The position numbers and the translations under genes were made by a program. The notes beneath the pieces were generated by a model. The model made no database searches. It had not been told where the DNA came from and was given only the letters and a program-made list of their open reading frames with translations. 64,000 nucleotides of DNA from Acidobacteriota bacterium. GTDB taxonomy: Bacteria > Acidobacteriota > Terriglobia > Acidiferrales > UBA7541. Each line of letters opens with the position of its first letter. Within the stretch, counting starts at the first letter, position 1. Positions 1 to 9,293 of this stretch are shown here, piece by piece. The stretch covers positions 248,001 through 312,000 of the forward strand of contig JABCZN010000002.1 of assembly GCA_013289665.1 (NCBI GenBank), given 5' to 3'.

Positions 1-217
1 AAGCCAGGCGGTTGGGGAGGAACTCCAACCTGAGAGAAACAATAGTCGGGAAGGAGCGGCCGCGCAAGCTTGTCGCGGAACGGTTTGCAGGGGAAGATAC
101 CGGGGTGGGCGGAGCCGGGCGTCGGGTGCCAGCCCATTTATTTGCATTCGTCACAAGTGAGAGTACACTTTCCGGCAAGACAATGAAGTCTAACCAGACC
201 CAATCCGGGGATACACG

Positions 218-1906
218 ATGAAGCCGCCTGGCCCGATTCCGCGCGCGATGTTGCCCGTCCTGTTTTCCGTTCTGGCTGGCGCGATGCTGTCGTTCGGACA
301 GACCAAGCCGGGTGAAGGAGCGCCGCAGGCTCCTGTCATTAAGGTGCGCACGGGATTGGTGCTGATACCGGCAGAGGTGACGGATGCCAAGGGAAACCGC
401 GTCACCGACATGAAGAAGGAAGATTTTGTGGTGTTGGAGAACGGAAAGAGGCAAGAGATCGCCCTGTTTGACCACATCACCACCAAGGCGGAGGTGATGA
501 AGCCGACGGCCATGCCGGCGGGTGTATTTACAAATACCGTGCAGCAAGGCGGGAACCGGGTCACCATCTTCGTGCTGGACCTGGTGAATTCAAAGATCGA
601 GGAGCAAAAGGAAGCACGCAAACAATTGCTGGATTTTTTGTCGAAGTCCCTGGACGAACAGGAACCGGTGTGCCTGATCGCGGTCAACGAAAAAGGCGCA
701 TGGCTGCTTCATGGGTTCACGACCGACCCAAAGGTGTTGCTGGAAGCGCTGAACAAGGTGAAGCAATCGCGGACGGAGATGGACGCCCCGGCGAGGAATC
801 CTGAAGAAGCGCTTTACCGGATGGTTCAAGGCGCGAATACCAAGAATGCGGGAGCGAACGCGGCGATGGAAGCGTCGCGACTGAACATCCTGGAGATGGA
901 AGGCACGTTTCAGGACGTTAGCGCAGGAGAACGGATCCGCTTGACGCTGTTGTCGATGCTGGAGATCGCGGACGCATTTAGAGGCATTCCAGGAAGAAAG
1001 TCGCTGATCTGGGCAACGGCCGGGTTTCCCTTTGACATGGGAGACGCGTCGGCGTTTGAAAAGAGTGGGCCGCTGCACAGCCTGGGACAACAGGGCCTGA
1101 GCCCGCTCTACGAGCAGACCTGGCGAACGCTCGAAGCGGCGAACATCGCTGTGTATCCGCTGGACGTGAGCGAACTGGTGAATCCGGGTTATGTGAGTGC
1201 GGGTATTGGAGTACCTATGCCCCGACACGTGATGCTGGGTACGCATATCGCCAATCTGGAGAATCTTGCAAATATGACCGGTGGAAAATTGTGCACTCGG
1301 GACATGGATGCGGCGAAATGCTTCAAGGAGGCGGCGAGCGATTCTTCGGATTACTACCTGCTGGGAATTTACGACAAGAGCGGTACCGAGAAACCGGGGT
1401 GGAGGAAGTTGAGCGTGCGGTCGATGCGTGGCGACGTGCAGATCCAGGCACGGAGCGGCTATTACCTCAACGCGACGGCTCACGACGCGCCGACAGACAC
1501 CAAACTGATGGAAATGGCGCTGTTTTCGCCGTTTCAGTATACGGGGCTGCCGATGAGCGTGCGGTTGATGGACCCGGCGGCGGGCAGTAATCCCGGAGTG
1601 AAAAAGGTGGGCTTTCTCTATTCCCTTCCGGCAGCCGCGGTGCGGATTGACGAAGAGATCGGAAACCAACTGAAACTGGAGTTCGGCGCGGTGGCCCGGG
1701 ACTCGACGGGAAAGATGGTGGGGAGCTTCACCAAGGTGGTCGAAGGAAAGATGAGCGAATCGCAAGCCAGACAGGTGCGCGAGAAAGGGATTCTGTTTAC
1801 GGGAACAATCGAGCTGGCGCCGGGAGACTATTCGCTGAGTTTTGCGGTGATGGACAAAGTGAACGAAAACACGGGGAGTGTGATGGCGCCGATGAAGGTG
1901 GAGTAG
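218..1906 (+). CDS. VWFA-related secreted protein (acidobacterial type)
   Basis: 562 aa. The N-terminus has a short basic stretch, a hydrophobic core and an FGQ cleavage-like site near residue 28, so export is likely. After a conserved segment containing VTDxxGxxVTDMxxEDF comes a von Willebrand A-like fold (about 110-370). Its metal-site motif is degenerate: VLDLVNSK stands where DxSxS is expected. The GRKSLIWATAGF strand and the YYLLGIY strand are hallmarks of the large VWFA-related family expanded in acidobacteria. The C-terminal third is a beta-rich tail. Function is not known for this family; adhesion or a cell-surface scaffold is the usual guess. It stands alone ahead of the SRP RNA gene. 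Family recognition is firm, role is not. Confidence 0.85.
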   Translation: MKPPGPIPRAMLPVLFSVLAGAMLSFGQTKPGEGAPQAPVIKVRTGLVLIPAEVTDAKGNRVTDMKKEDFVVLENGKRQEIALFDHITTKAEVMKPTAMPAGVFTNTVQQGGNRVTIFVLDLVNSKIEEQKEARKQLLDFLSKSLDEQEPVCLIAVNEKGAWLLHGFTTDPKVLLEALNKVKQSRTEMDAPARNPEEALYRMVQGANTKNAGANAAMEASRLNILEMEGTFQDVSAGERIRLTLLSMLEIADAFRGIPGRKSLIWATAGFPFDMGDASAFEKSGPLHSLGQQGLSPLYEQTWRTLEAANIAVYPLDVSELVNPGYVSAGIGVPMPRHVMLGTHIANLENLANMTGGKLCTRDMDAAKCFKEAASDSSDYYLLGIYDKSGTEKPGWRKLSVRSMRGDVQIQARSGYYLNATAHDAPTDTKLMEMALFSPFQYTGLPMSVRLMDPAAGSNPGVKKVGFLYSLPAAAVRIDEEIGNQLKLEFGAVARDSTGKMVGSFTKVVEGKMSESQARQVREKGILFTGTIELAPGDYSLSFAVMDKVNENTGSVMAPMKVE

Positions 1907-1982
1907 TGGTTCGACGTTCTGACGATCGGATGTGTGTGTTAGACTGGGATGGCATTCGCGAAATGCGTGAGTGTCGAATCGT

Positions 1983-2086
1983 GGAACTTCGGGCTTCGTG
2001 CAACGAGGTCCCGCGAACCCCGCCAGGCCCGGAAGGGAGCAACGGTACCGGGTAAGCCGAGTGTGCCGCGGAGACCCCGAAGTTCC
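1983..2086 (+). ncRNA. ffs: Signal recognition particle RNA, small bacterial (4.5S) type
   Basis: About 104 nt. The conserved SRP domain IV core is directly visible at about 2017-2048 (GCCAGGCCCGGAAGGGAGCA followed by ACGGTA), containing the GGAAGGGAGCA asymmetric/symmetric loops bound by Ffh. The ends GGAACTTCGGG (from 1983) and CCCGAAGTTCC (to 2086) pair to close a single long hairpin. It lies just upstream of dnaX, a gene order (ffs-dnaX-ybaB-recR) common in bacteria. The RNA forms the SRP with Ffh and targets nascent membrane proteins. Confidence 0.95.
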
Positions 2087-2516
2087 TCGATTTGATTTGA
2101 AGAAGGAATCAGATATCAGTAATCGGTAATCAGCCAGAGGCGAGCAGATCCTAGCGATCAGCGTGCGGTTGGTTGGCGGTTTTTCGGCGGTAAATTTCAC
2201 AAACAATTTGTTTGGAGTATTTGCAGTTCGGAGACCCATTTCTTTCCGGTTGCGTTGGGGTGTCGATCGGCGAGTTGCGCCAGCGAGTCTTGCCGGAAAA
2301 GTTGTGAGGCCAGTTCAAGTCTGGGAGGAAAGGATCACGTCCGAAAAACGGGAGCTGAGCTCCCGCACTCCAACGTGGTCCGCCCGTTTCTTCCTCTCAG
2401 GGCAAGCCTGAAGCTGGGCGTGCTGAGGAATTCTATGTTTTGACTTTTGCGGGGCGGGCGCTGAAAATGAAGCCACGATTTGCTGAAACGGCGAGGAGCT
2501 TGGCACCCAGACACTT
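2087..2516. other. Intergenic region between SRP RNA and dnaX
   Basis: No convincing gene is visible in these 430 bases. The first part is low in GC compared with the genes around it, including runs such as TCAGATATCAGTAATCGGTAATCAG. The only structured element I see is the palindromic repeat at 2344-2375. The dnaX promoter presumably lies here, but no promoter match is good enough to name. Confidence 0.6.
2344..2375. repeat. Palindromic intergenic repeat, family A copy 1
   Basis: Perfect palindrome CGGGAGCTGAGCTCCCG (2349-2365), preceded by an A run and followed by CACTCCAACG. Other copies at 9571, 12888 and 24924 share the A-rich lead, the CGGGAGC...GCTCCCG arms and the CACTC tail. The copy at 24924 also resembles this one further downstream (CAACGTGGTCCG versus CAAGGTTGGCCG), so the repeat unit is longer than the palindrome. 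Confidence 0.75.
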
Positions 2517-4307
2517 ATGACTTACCAGGTGATTGCGCGGAAGTGGCGGCCGCAGACGTTTGCCGATCTTGTGGGGCAGGAGCACGTGACCGAGACGCTC
2601 GGGAACGCGATCAAGAAGGATCGCGTGGCGCATGCGTATATTTTTTCCGGGGCGCGCGGCGTGGGGAAGACGACGGCGGCGCGGATTCTGGCTAAGGCGC
2701 TGAACTGCGTAGACGGGCCGACGGCGCAGCCTTGCGGGGTCTGCGATTCGTGCAAGGAGATTGCCGCGGGAAGTTCGCTGGATGTGATTGAGATTGACGC
2801 GGCGTCGAACCGCGGCATTGACCAGATTCGCGAGTTGCGGGAGATGGTGCGATACGCGCCGGCGGCTTCGCGGAGCAGAGTGGTGATTCTGGACGAAGCC
2901 CATATGCTGACGGGCGAGGCATCGAACGCGCTGCTGAAGACTTTGGAAGAGCCGCCGGAGCGGGTGATTTTTGTGATGGCGACGACACAGCCGGAGGATC
3001 TTGAGGATACGATCCGGTCGAGGTCTCAGCATTTTCATTTCCGGGCGTTGACGTTCAATGAGATTACCGACCGGCTGAAGTATATTGCGTCGCAGGAAAA
3101 TCTGAAAATTGATGATGGGGCGCTGGCGGTGATTGCGCGGATGGCGGAAGGCAGCATGCGGGATGCGCTTTCGCTGCTGGAGCAGGCACGGGCGTATTGC
3201 GGCGACGATATAAACGATCAGGCAGTGCGTGATTTGCTGGGCGTGGTGCCGGAAGATACGCTGAATGAACTGGTACAGGCGATTGCGGAGCAGTCCGCGG
3301 AACGGGCACTGGGGCTGGTGCACCGCTTCCAGAAAGAAGGGCGGAATCTGCAGCATTTCTGCCGCGAGGCGATCCGGCACATGCGCAATCTTCTGATCGC
3401 TCGAGTTTGCGGGGCGGATTCGGATTTGCTGGCGGCTACGCCGGATCAGCGGCCGGGACTGGCGAAGGCGGCGGCGCTTTTCAGTGAAGAAGATTTGACA
3501 AGATATTTTCAGATTTTGTTGCAGACGGATGATTCGCTGCGGCGGGCGATGGATCCGCGGGTGCATCTGGAGATGGGGTTGTTGCGCTTGGTGAATGCGG
3601 CGCGGTTGGCTCCGCTCGAGGAATTGTTGGCGGAGGCGAAGAGTGCGGGTGGTGGGAATTCGGGTGGCGGAACGACAGAGAGAAATTCGGGGATGAGTTC
3701 GGCGGCTTTGCCATCGCGATCGGCAGGGGCGGCAGTCGGTTCTTCGAGCGCGGCAAGCGTGATGGGACAAAAGGCGCCCGCCCCGGAAGGCGGCCACGAT
3801 AAAGGCCAGGAGCGGGCAGTGGCAAAACCCGAAGTACTTGCTGTCAGTGCATCGGGAGCGGCGGTGGCACCTGCACGGGAGATGAAAGAAAAAGCGGCTG
3901 AGGCTGTGGCGGCTGGGTTGGATACGGCGCAGGTGGCGGAGATCAAGGCGGGGATACAGGCGCAGCAGAAATTTATCGGGGAGTTGCTGGAGCATTCTTC
4001 GCGGTGGGAGTTGGAAGGAAGCGAATTGCGAATTTATTTTCCAGCGGAGAAGAGCACGTTCGCGGGATTGATTGAAGGGCGCGACACGCTGGAGAAAATA
4101 CGTAGCGTTTCGGGCAACGTACTAGGGCGAGCGGTGCGCGTATGTGCTAAGCTGGAAACAGGGGCGGCAAAGGGTGCGAGTGCATCGCGAGCCGCAGCCA
4201 GTACGCAGGAAATTCGCGCGCAGTTTGAAAATGACCCGATGGTGAAATCGATGTTGCAGCGATTCGGCGGGAGAATTTCCGAAGTTCGACGGCAAGGCGA
4301 AGAATAA
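2517..4307 (+). CDS. dnaX: DNA polymerase III subunit gamma/tau
   Basis: 596 aa clamp-loader ATPase. The start is MTYQVIARKWRPQTF, the standard DnaX N-terminus. Walker A GARGVGKTT and the zinc module (LNC...PCGVCDSC) follow; Walker B is VVILDEAHML; the SRC-box region is RSRSQHFHF near residue 165. The AAA+ and lid domains run to about residue 370. A low-complexity Gly/Ala/Ser linker (about 380-470) leads to a tau-like C-terminal domain of about 120 residues. I see no obvious slippery heptamer for a gamma frameshift. It precedes ybaB by 24 bases, so the two are probably cotranscribed. It loads the beta clamp and couples polymerase cores at the replication fork. Confidence 0.97.
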   Translation: MTYQVIARKWRPQTFADLVGQEHVTETLGNAIKKDRVAHAYIFSGARGVGKTTAARILAKALNCVDGPTAQPCGVCDSCKEIAAGSSLDVIEIDAASNRGIDQIRELREMVRYAPAASRSRVVILDEAHMLTGEASNALLKTLEEPPERVIFVMATTQPEDLEDTIRSRSQHFHFRALTFNEITDRLKYIASQENLKIDDGALAVIARMAEGSMRDALSLLEQARAYCGDDINDQAVRDLLGVVPEDTLNELVQAIAEQSAERALGLVHRFQKEGRNLQHFCREAIRHMRNLLIARVCGADSDLLAATPDQRPGLAKAAALFSEEDLTRYFQILLQTDDSLRRAMDPRVHLEMGLLRLVNAARLAPLEELLAEAKSAGGGNSGGGTTERNSGMSSAALPSRSAGAAVGSSSAASVMGQKAPAPEGGHDKGQERAVAKPEVLAVSASGAAVAPAREMKEKAAEAVAAGLDTAQVAEIKAGIQAQQKFIGELLEHSSRWELEGSELRIYFPAEKSTFAGLIEGRDTLEKIRSVSGNVLGRAVRVCAKLETGAAKGASASRAAASTQEIRAQFENDPMVKSMLQRFGGRISEVRRQGEE

Positions 4308-4331
4308 GCCACACGGCAAAGTGAGGCTGAC

Positions 4332-4664
4332 ATGAACATGGAAGTGAACGCCCTACAACAAATGCTTTCGCGGCTGCGGCAAGTGCAGGAGGATTTGCAA
4401 CGGCAGGTGAATTCGGTTGCTGTGGAGGCGTCGGCCGGCGGCGGCATGGTGACCGTGAAGATGAACGGTCAGAAGCAAGTGCTGGAAGTAAGAATCGAGC
4501 CGGAAGTGTTTGCAGGCAAGGATCAAGAGATGCTGCAGGACCTGGTGCGGGCGGCAGTGAATGAAGCGTCGCGACGCGTGGATGATGAGCTGGCGAACCA
4601 GATGAAGAGCCTGGCGGGCGGAATTCCCGGCATGGCGGGAATGAAGATTCCGGGATTGTTTTAG
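4332..4664 (+). CDS. ybaB: Nucleoid-associated protein, YbaB/EbfC family
   Basis: 110 aa, the family's usual size. It has an N-terminal helix (LQQMLSRLRQVQEDLQRQV), a central beta-sheet with the typical GGGMVTVKMNGQ segment, and the VRAAVNEASRRVDDEL helix, ending in a GIPGM...IPGLF tail as in orthologues. The family forms tweezer-like dimers that bind DNA. It follows dnaX by 24 bases, matching the widespread dnaX-ybaB-recR order, although recR is displaced about 4 kb downstream here. Confidence 0.95.
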   Translation: MNMEVNALQQMLSRLRQVQEDLQRQVNSVAVEASAGGGMVTVKMNGQKQVLEVRIEPEVFAGKDQEMLQDLVRAAVNEASRRVDDELANQMKSLAGGIPGMAGMKIPGLF

Positions 4665-4841
4665 GAATTTCAGAAGTTGTTCGTTGGAAACTGTCTAGGC
4701 TGTCTCCTCTCGGGGCGTTCAATCCGGTTTTTCCTTTCCGTCGCCACAACCAAACATCCTTTCCGGTCATCGACATATTCACTCACAAAAATCTGCTTTA
4801 ACCGAAACATCAGGTTCGACCTGCTCGGACTGCTCAATCGG

Positions 4842-7091
4842 CTAGGGGCGGAAATTGTCGACGAGCATGATGTAGACGAGGGGCTGGTCGAGCAGGCAGA
4901 TGACCATGGTGCCGCCGTCAGGGGAGATGCCGAGAGCGGGTGCGCCGTTGTCCGGCTCCTCGTGATCGACAGACCACGCTAAAGAGCTTGTTTTGGTTGC
5001 AAAAGAATAAAAGTAGAGGCCAGCTTTGCCGGGACTGGACACGTCGGGGACGTAGATTCCATCCGCGGTCACGGCAAAATATCCCCAACCACCGACCGGC
5101 GGCCCGTCGAAGAGTTTCGTTTCTTCCCCACCTTCAACGGGAACGCGCCAGAGTCCTGGAACATCGCGGCCCTTCGCATAATAGAGAAATTTTCCATCCG
5201 GAGAAGGAATGGCCGTGAAGCCTCCGTGGTGCGTGATTCGCGCAGATGAATTTCCTTCTGGAGTAATCCTCCAGACTTCCCAGGTGCCACCGCGATTGGA
5301 GGCGAAGTAGAGCCACTTGCCGTCCGGTGACCAACTGGCGACACCGTTTTCTGAATCTCCTTCTGTGACCTGGCGAGGCTGGCCGCCTTCGGCATTGATG
5401 ACGAAAACCTCGGAGTGACCTGCGGGACGCGAGTCGAACGAAATCCACTTGGAATCCGGGGACCAGCGGGGCGTTCCGGTTAGATTTTTTGCGAAGTGCG
5501 TCAATTGGATGGGGTTGGAGCCATCGGCATCCGCGCGCCAAATTTCGTGGTAGCCCGTGCGAGTGGATTGAAAGACGATGTGTTTGCCGTCGGGAGAATA
5601 CTGCGGGCCTTCCTCGAGACCCGTGGAGGAAATGAATTTTTCCAGAGGGCCAATGACTTTGTGATCGGGACTGAGCGAGGCTCGCCAAATAGAAGAAGAG
5701 TAGGTGACGCTGGTATAGGCGAGGCGATTCCCCTGCCGGCTGAGAGCAGGGCGCATGGCCCAGCCAGCACCGGCGATCGGAAGGCGTTGCGGAGTTCCGC
5801 CCTTGGCGGAAATGCGCCAGAGGCTGGTTTGTCCCCGCCGCGAAGAGGCGAAGATCAGCTTGTCGCTTTGCGGCGTCCAGGTGATGCCTTGAACATCCGC
5901 TTGGTCAAAAGTGATTTGGGTGGGGGTAATTTGCGCGGGAGAACCGCCGGAAACAGGAAGCACGAAAATCTCTCGAACGTCGAGAGTGTCCCGGACGAAG
6001 GCGAGCGATTTCCCGTCGGGAGAGAATGCGGGGGTGGTGTCCCCTAGGGTGCTGGGCGGAGGAGAGGTTACCGGATGAACCTGGAGGGTGTCGAGGGACA
6101 GAAGAAAGATTCGGGAGGCTTCGCTGGGCGACGGGCTATCGGAGAACGCCAGATATTTGCCGTCCATGGACCAATCGAGCGCGTCCACCTTGCGATAGGA
6201 GTTCACCTTATAAAGGCGACGTTCCGAGCCGCCGAGCGCGGCGGTGACATAAATGGCGAGATCCTTTTCTTTGTTATTGAAACGGAAAAATGCGATGTAG
6301 TGGCCATCGGGGGACCAGACCGGGGCAAATTCGAAGATACCCTCACCGGAGCTCGTAATCTGACGCGGGGAAGCGTCGGCGCCAATTTGCGAGACGTAAA
6401 TATGGGCGTAGCCGCGTTTTTCGCCGGCCCAGAGGAAGGCAACCTGGTTGCCGTCTGGAGAGAAGGCGGCGTCGCCTTCGCGGGGGAGACCGTTCAGGGG
6501 AGCGATGCGAATTTCGGAGGATTCGGCGGCGCCGCGGGAACGCGAGAAAAAATGCCAAGCCGCGAGGAGCCCGGCGCAGAGGAGGAGCATCGCGGAGGCT
6601 GCGACGTAGGTGGTCGGACGATATTTGGGTGGGGCGGCGGAGGGCGCGGGGGCGGAAATGACGGAGGATTCCGCTGTTAAGATTGCGGGCGTTGGAAAAG
6701 GAGTTGGCTTCTGAGGGGGCGAGACCGCGTGGAGGTGTGCGCGGGGAGCCGCGCTGGCGGAGACGGGAGCGATGAAACGATAGCCGCGTTTGGGAAGCGT
6801 TTCGATGAAGCGGGGGTTGTCGGCTTCGTCGGAGAGGGCGTCGCGGAGCTTGTTGATCGCGGTGTTCAGGCCGTGCTCAAAATCGACGAAGGTATCTTCG
6901 GGCCAGAGGCGTTTTTGGAGCTGCTCGCGGGTGACGACAAGGCCCGGGTGTTCAAGAAGAATGGCGAGGATCTGGAAGGGGCGATCCTGGATTTTGAGGC
7001 GGATGCCGGATTTGCGGAGTTCGCCGGAGAGCAAATCGGCTTCATAAGCGCCAAAGCGGATGACGGAGGGAAGCTGGGGCGAGGTGGTCAT
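4842..7091 (-). CDS. Winged-helix DNA-binding protein with TM segment and WD40/PD40 beta-propeller
   Basis: 749 aa from the ATG at 7091 (MTTSPQLPSV); a GGAG lies 14 bases upstream of it, and an ATG 42 bases further upstream is less likely. Residues about 10-105 form an OmpR/CadC-type winged helix (GAYEADLLSGELRKSG, TREQLQKRLWPEDTFVDFEHGLNTAINKLRDAL, RFIETLPKRGYRF). A Pro-rich linker leads to one hydrophobic segment near residue 180 (YVAASAMLLLCAGLLAAWHF). The remainder is a TolB-like propeller with repeated FSPDGxxxAF and WSPDGKW motifs. The layout is that of CadC-like one-component membrane regulators: cytoplasmic DNA binding, extracytoplasmic sensing. Such proteins are abundant in acidobacteria. 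The signal sensed is unknown. It is divergent from the gene at 7323, a possible target. Confidence 0.88.
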   Translation of the reverse strand: MTTSPQLPSVIRFGAYEADLLSGELRKSGIRLKIQDRPFQILAILLEHPGLVVTREQLQKRLWPEDTFVDFEHGLNTAINKLRDALSDEADNPRFIETLPKRGYRFIAPVSASAAPRAHLHAVSPPQKPTPFPTPAILTAESSVISAPAPSAAPPKYRPTTYVAASAMLLLCAGLLAAWHFFSRSRGAAESSEIRIAPLNGLPREGDAAFSPDGNQVAFLWAGEKRGYAHIYVSQIGADASPRQITSSGEGIFEFAPVWSPDGHYIAFFRFNNKEKDLAIYVTAALGGSERRLYKVNSYRKVDALDWSMDGKYLAFSDSPSPSEASRIFLLSLDTLQVHPVTSPPPSTLGDTTPAFSPDGKSLAFVRDTLDVREIFVLPVSGGSPAQITPTQITFDQADVQGITWTPQSDKLIFASSRRGQTSLWRISAKGGTPQRLPIAGAGWAMRPALSRQGNRLAYTSVTYSSSIWRASLSPDHKVIGPLEKFISSTGLEEGPQYSPDGKHIVFQSTRTGYHEIWRADADGSNPIQLTHFAKNLTGTPRWSPDSKWISFDSRPAGHSEVFVINAEGGQPRQVTEGDSENGVASWSPDGKWLYFASNRGGTWEVWRITPEGNSSARITHHGGFTAIPSPDGKFLYYAKGRDVPGLWRVPVEGGEETKLFDGPPVGGWGYFAVTADGIYVPDVSSPGKAGLYFYSFATKTSSLAWSVDHEEPDNGAPALGISPDGGTMVICLLDQPLVYIMLVDNFRP

Positions 7092-7322
7092 GGTCACACG
7101 AGTCTCCTGCGGGTATAGACGAAACTGTAGCACAAAAAGTTCGACCGGGCGGTATCAATCGGAGTTGAGAAGAGTTGTTAAGCCTTTGGTTTTCAGTGTT
7201 TTAGACGGTGAGATTCCTTTTTCCCGTGGCTTACCCGGCGTGCATTGTGGGGAGCAGTTGGTTCTGTGAAAGTGGGCACGTTCCCGGAAAACGGGAACCA
7301 ATTTCACACGAGGAGAACCGAG

Positions 7323-7757
7323 ATGAAGAATATTCTGAAGAACGTGCTGGTGGCGGGTTTGGTGATGGTGGGAAGCGGAGCCGGGGTTCGGGCGCAGCAG
7401 GCAGAGCGGGTGGTGACGTTTGAGGCGCCGTTTGCGTTTGAGGTGGAGCAGAGAAAGCTGCCTGCCGGAGAATACACGGTGCTGGTCGAGAGCGGTTGGT
7501 TGCAGATCCAGGGGAAAGATGGAAGTGCAGCGGCGCATGCATTGACGATGCCGGTCCTCAGCCGCGGGCAGAAGACGGTGGCCCATTCGCATGTGGTGTT
7601 CCACAACTATCAGGGACGTTATTTCCTGGCGGAGATCTGGGCGTCGGGACAAGAGAAAGGCCGGGAGTTGCTCGAAACGCGCGAAGAGCAGCAGTTGGCG
7701 AAGCGGCAGGAGATGGTAGCGGTGAACGTGCCTCTGCGCCAAGCCGGTGCGAAGTAG
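7323..7757 (+). CDS. Small exported protein, unknown function
   Basis: 144 aa from the ATG at 7323, chosen because GAGGAG sits 7-12 bases upstream and the reading then opens with a clear signal peptide (MKNILKNVLVAGLVMVGSG, cleavage after VRA-Q). The mature part resembles short acidobacterial exported proteins with a F-xAPFxFEV...LPAGEYTV core, followed by a beta-rich stretch (HVVFHNYQGRYFLAEIW) and a charged helical tail rich in Glu and Arg. No catalytic motif is visible. It is divergently transcribed from the winged-helix/propeller regulator at 4842, with 231 bases between the two starts. I cannot assign a role. Confidence 0.75.
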   Translation: MKNILKNVLVAGLVMVGSGAGVRAQQAERVVTFEAPFAFEVEQRKLPAGEYTVLVESGWLQIQGKDGSAAAHALTMPVLSRGQKTVAHSHVVFHNYQGRYFLAEIWASGQEKGRELLETREEQQLAKRQEMVAVNVPLRQAGAK

Positions 7758-7943
7758 GACGCGACGATGGAGTGGTCTGATGAGCGTCGGGAAGGGCGGG
7801 AGTCTGAAGAGTGGAGCAGATTCCCTCTTTTCTACCGGGAAGAGAGGATCCGGCGGCACGCTTTCAACGAGGACTGGTATCGGGTCAGTTTCTGGCGAGC
7901 GGGAATCAGGCGGGATCAGAAGGACTTCAGGTTCTAAACACTG

Positions 7944-8537
7944 TTATTCCCAGCGTGGCGAGGGGCGGTCGAAAGAAATGTGTTGAAGCGTATTCATCCC
8001 ATCGTCGAGGTTCCGTTCTGATGGCGTCGCAAAACTCCAACTGAGCCAGTAACTCTTGCGTTCCGCGCACACCATCGAGCTGTAGACCGTAATCCCATTG
8101 TGCACCCATTTGTAATCCGCTCTATAGAAATTGTTCTCCCCTGAAACGAATGAGGATGGTTCCCGGATGACTTCGGCGTTGGAATTTCTTACTTGTGCAC
8201 GAATGAACGCCGACAAGTATTCTTGCGTAGAAAGTCCAGGGCGGTTGTAGCTTCTGGGGTCAGCAACGACTGTGACCCGATTCAAGAGAGACTCCCCTGT
8301 ATCACGGTCTCCTATAAACAGGTAATATGCACCTGGCGGAAGAGCTGCGGGTGCCACCCTGCTCTTGTGCCATTCTCCCGGCAGCGCGTAGGTAAAGCCG
8401 AAGAAATCGTTTCTGTACGTGTTCTGGATAAAAGTGCCCTTATCCGCCCCTGGCGTGGTGTCGCTCTTGGTCGATTGTTGGCAGTTGACGAGAAATGTGG
8501 CGGCGCATAGCAGCACGAGTAAGGACAGTCTCTTCAT
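7944..8537 (-). CDS. Lipoprotein, unknown function
   Basis: 197 aa. The N-terminus MKRLSLLVLLCAATFLVNC is a lipoprotein signal with lipobox LVNC (Cys19), so the mature protein should be lipid-anchored in the envelope. Downstream is a single alpha/beta domain beginning NTYRNDFFGFTYALPGEW, a pattern seen in small periplasmic domains of the PsbP/MOG1-like kind, but I cannot confirm the family. No enzymatic residues stand out. It is transcribed away from recR. Confidence 0.7.
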   Translation of the reverse strand: MKRLSLLVLLCAATFLVNCQQSTKSDTTPGADKGTFIQNTYRNDFFGFTYALPGEWHKSRVAPAALPPGAYYLFIGDRDTGESLLNRVTVVADPRSYNRPGLSTQEYLSAFIRAQVRNSNAEVIREPSSFVSGENNFYRADYKWVHNGITVYSSMVCAERKSYWLSWSFATPSERNLDDGMNTLQHISFDRPSPRWE

Positions 8538-8693
8538 AGCCGTTCAGCTTACCAGAGTTGAACAAGTTTGGTGTCCGCCACAGCTCGCTCTGCAGTCAAC
8601 CATCTGACCGCTCAATGCCACGCTTGGATAACCCGAAGCTGATCCGATCGACGAAAATTTGCGGAGAAGAGCGGCTTGTGTTAATCAAGGAAC

Positions 8694-9293
8694 ATGCCTG
8701 ATTTTGCCGCGCCTGTCGAACGACTCATCGATGAGCTAAAACACCTGCCTGGGATTGGACAGAAGACCGCGCAGAGACTGGCTTTTTACCTGCTGCGGAT
8801 CCCGGCGGAGGATGCGCTGGGACTGGCGGACGCGATTCGCGACGCCAAAGAGAAGATCCGGACGTGCTCGGTTTGCCACAACATCACGGATTCTGATCCA
8901 TGCCTCTATTGCACCGGAGCGAACCGCAACAAGCGGACGATTTGCGTGGTGGAAGAACCGCACAATATCCTGGCGATTGAGAAGACGCGGATGTTCAGCG
9001 GCATGTATCACGTGCTGGGGGGGGCGCTGTCGCCGCTGCAGGGGCGCGGGCCGGATCAGCTGAATATCAAGAGCTTGATCGAGCGGTTGAAGGGCGGGGG
9101 CGTGGAGGAGATTATTGTTGCCACGAATCCGACGGCGGAGGGGGAGGCGACGGCGATTTATATTTCGAAGCTGCTGAAACCGCTGGGAGTGCGGGTGACG
9201 CGCATTGGGGTAGGGATTCCCGTGGGAGCGGATTTGGAGTATGCGGATGAGGTGACGATGTTGAAGGCGATGGAGGGGCGGAGGGAGTTGTAA
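8694..9293 (+). CDS. recR: Recombination protein RecR
   Basis: 199 aa, standard length. The helix-hairpin-helix at the N-terminus ([20 protein letters not shown]), the four-cysteine zinc finger ([16 protein letters not shown]), the Toprim domain beginning [14 protein letters not shown] and the Walker B-like C-terminal segment ([19 protein letters not shown]) are all present. RecR loads RecA with RecF/RecO at gapped DNA. Start at 8694 is supported by AAGGA 5-9 bases upstream. In most genomes it directly follows ybaB; here a 4-kb block with two minus-strand genes lies between, so it must have its own promoter. Confidence 0.97.
   Translation: MPDFAAPVERLIDELKHLPGIGQKTAQRLAFYLLRIPAEDALGLADAIRDAKEKIRTCSVCHNITDSDPCLYCTGANRNKRTICVVEEPHNILAIEKTRMFSGMYHVLGGALSPLQGRGPDQLNIKSLIERLKGGGVEEIIVATNPTAEGEATAIYISKLLKPLGVRVTRIGVGIPVGADLEYADEVTMLKAMEGRREL

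Noticed and set aside
12-221. 69-codon frame at the window start
   Set aside because: No family feature, and its 3' end overlaps the start of the VWFA gene.
590-2239. 549-codon open frame on the minus strand opposite the VWFA gene
   Set aside because: It is antisense to a clear family member and spans the SRP RNA; composition is Arg/His-rich as expected from a high-GC antisense frame.
2433-3995. 520-codon minus-strand frame opposite dnaX
   Set aside because: Entirely antisense to dnaX, with low-complexity Arg-rich translation and no family feature.
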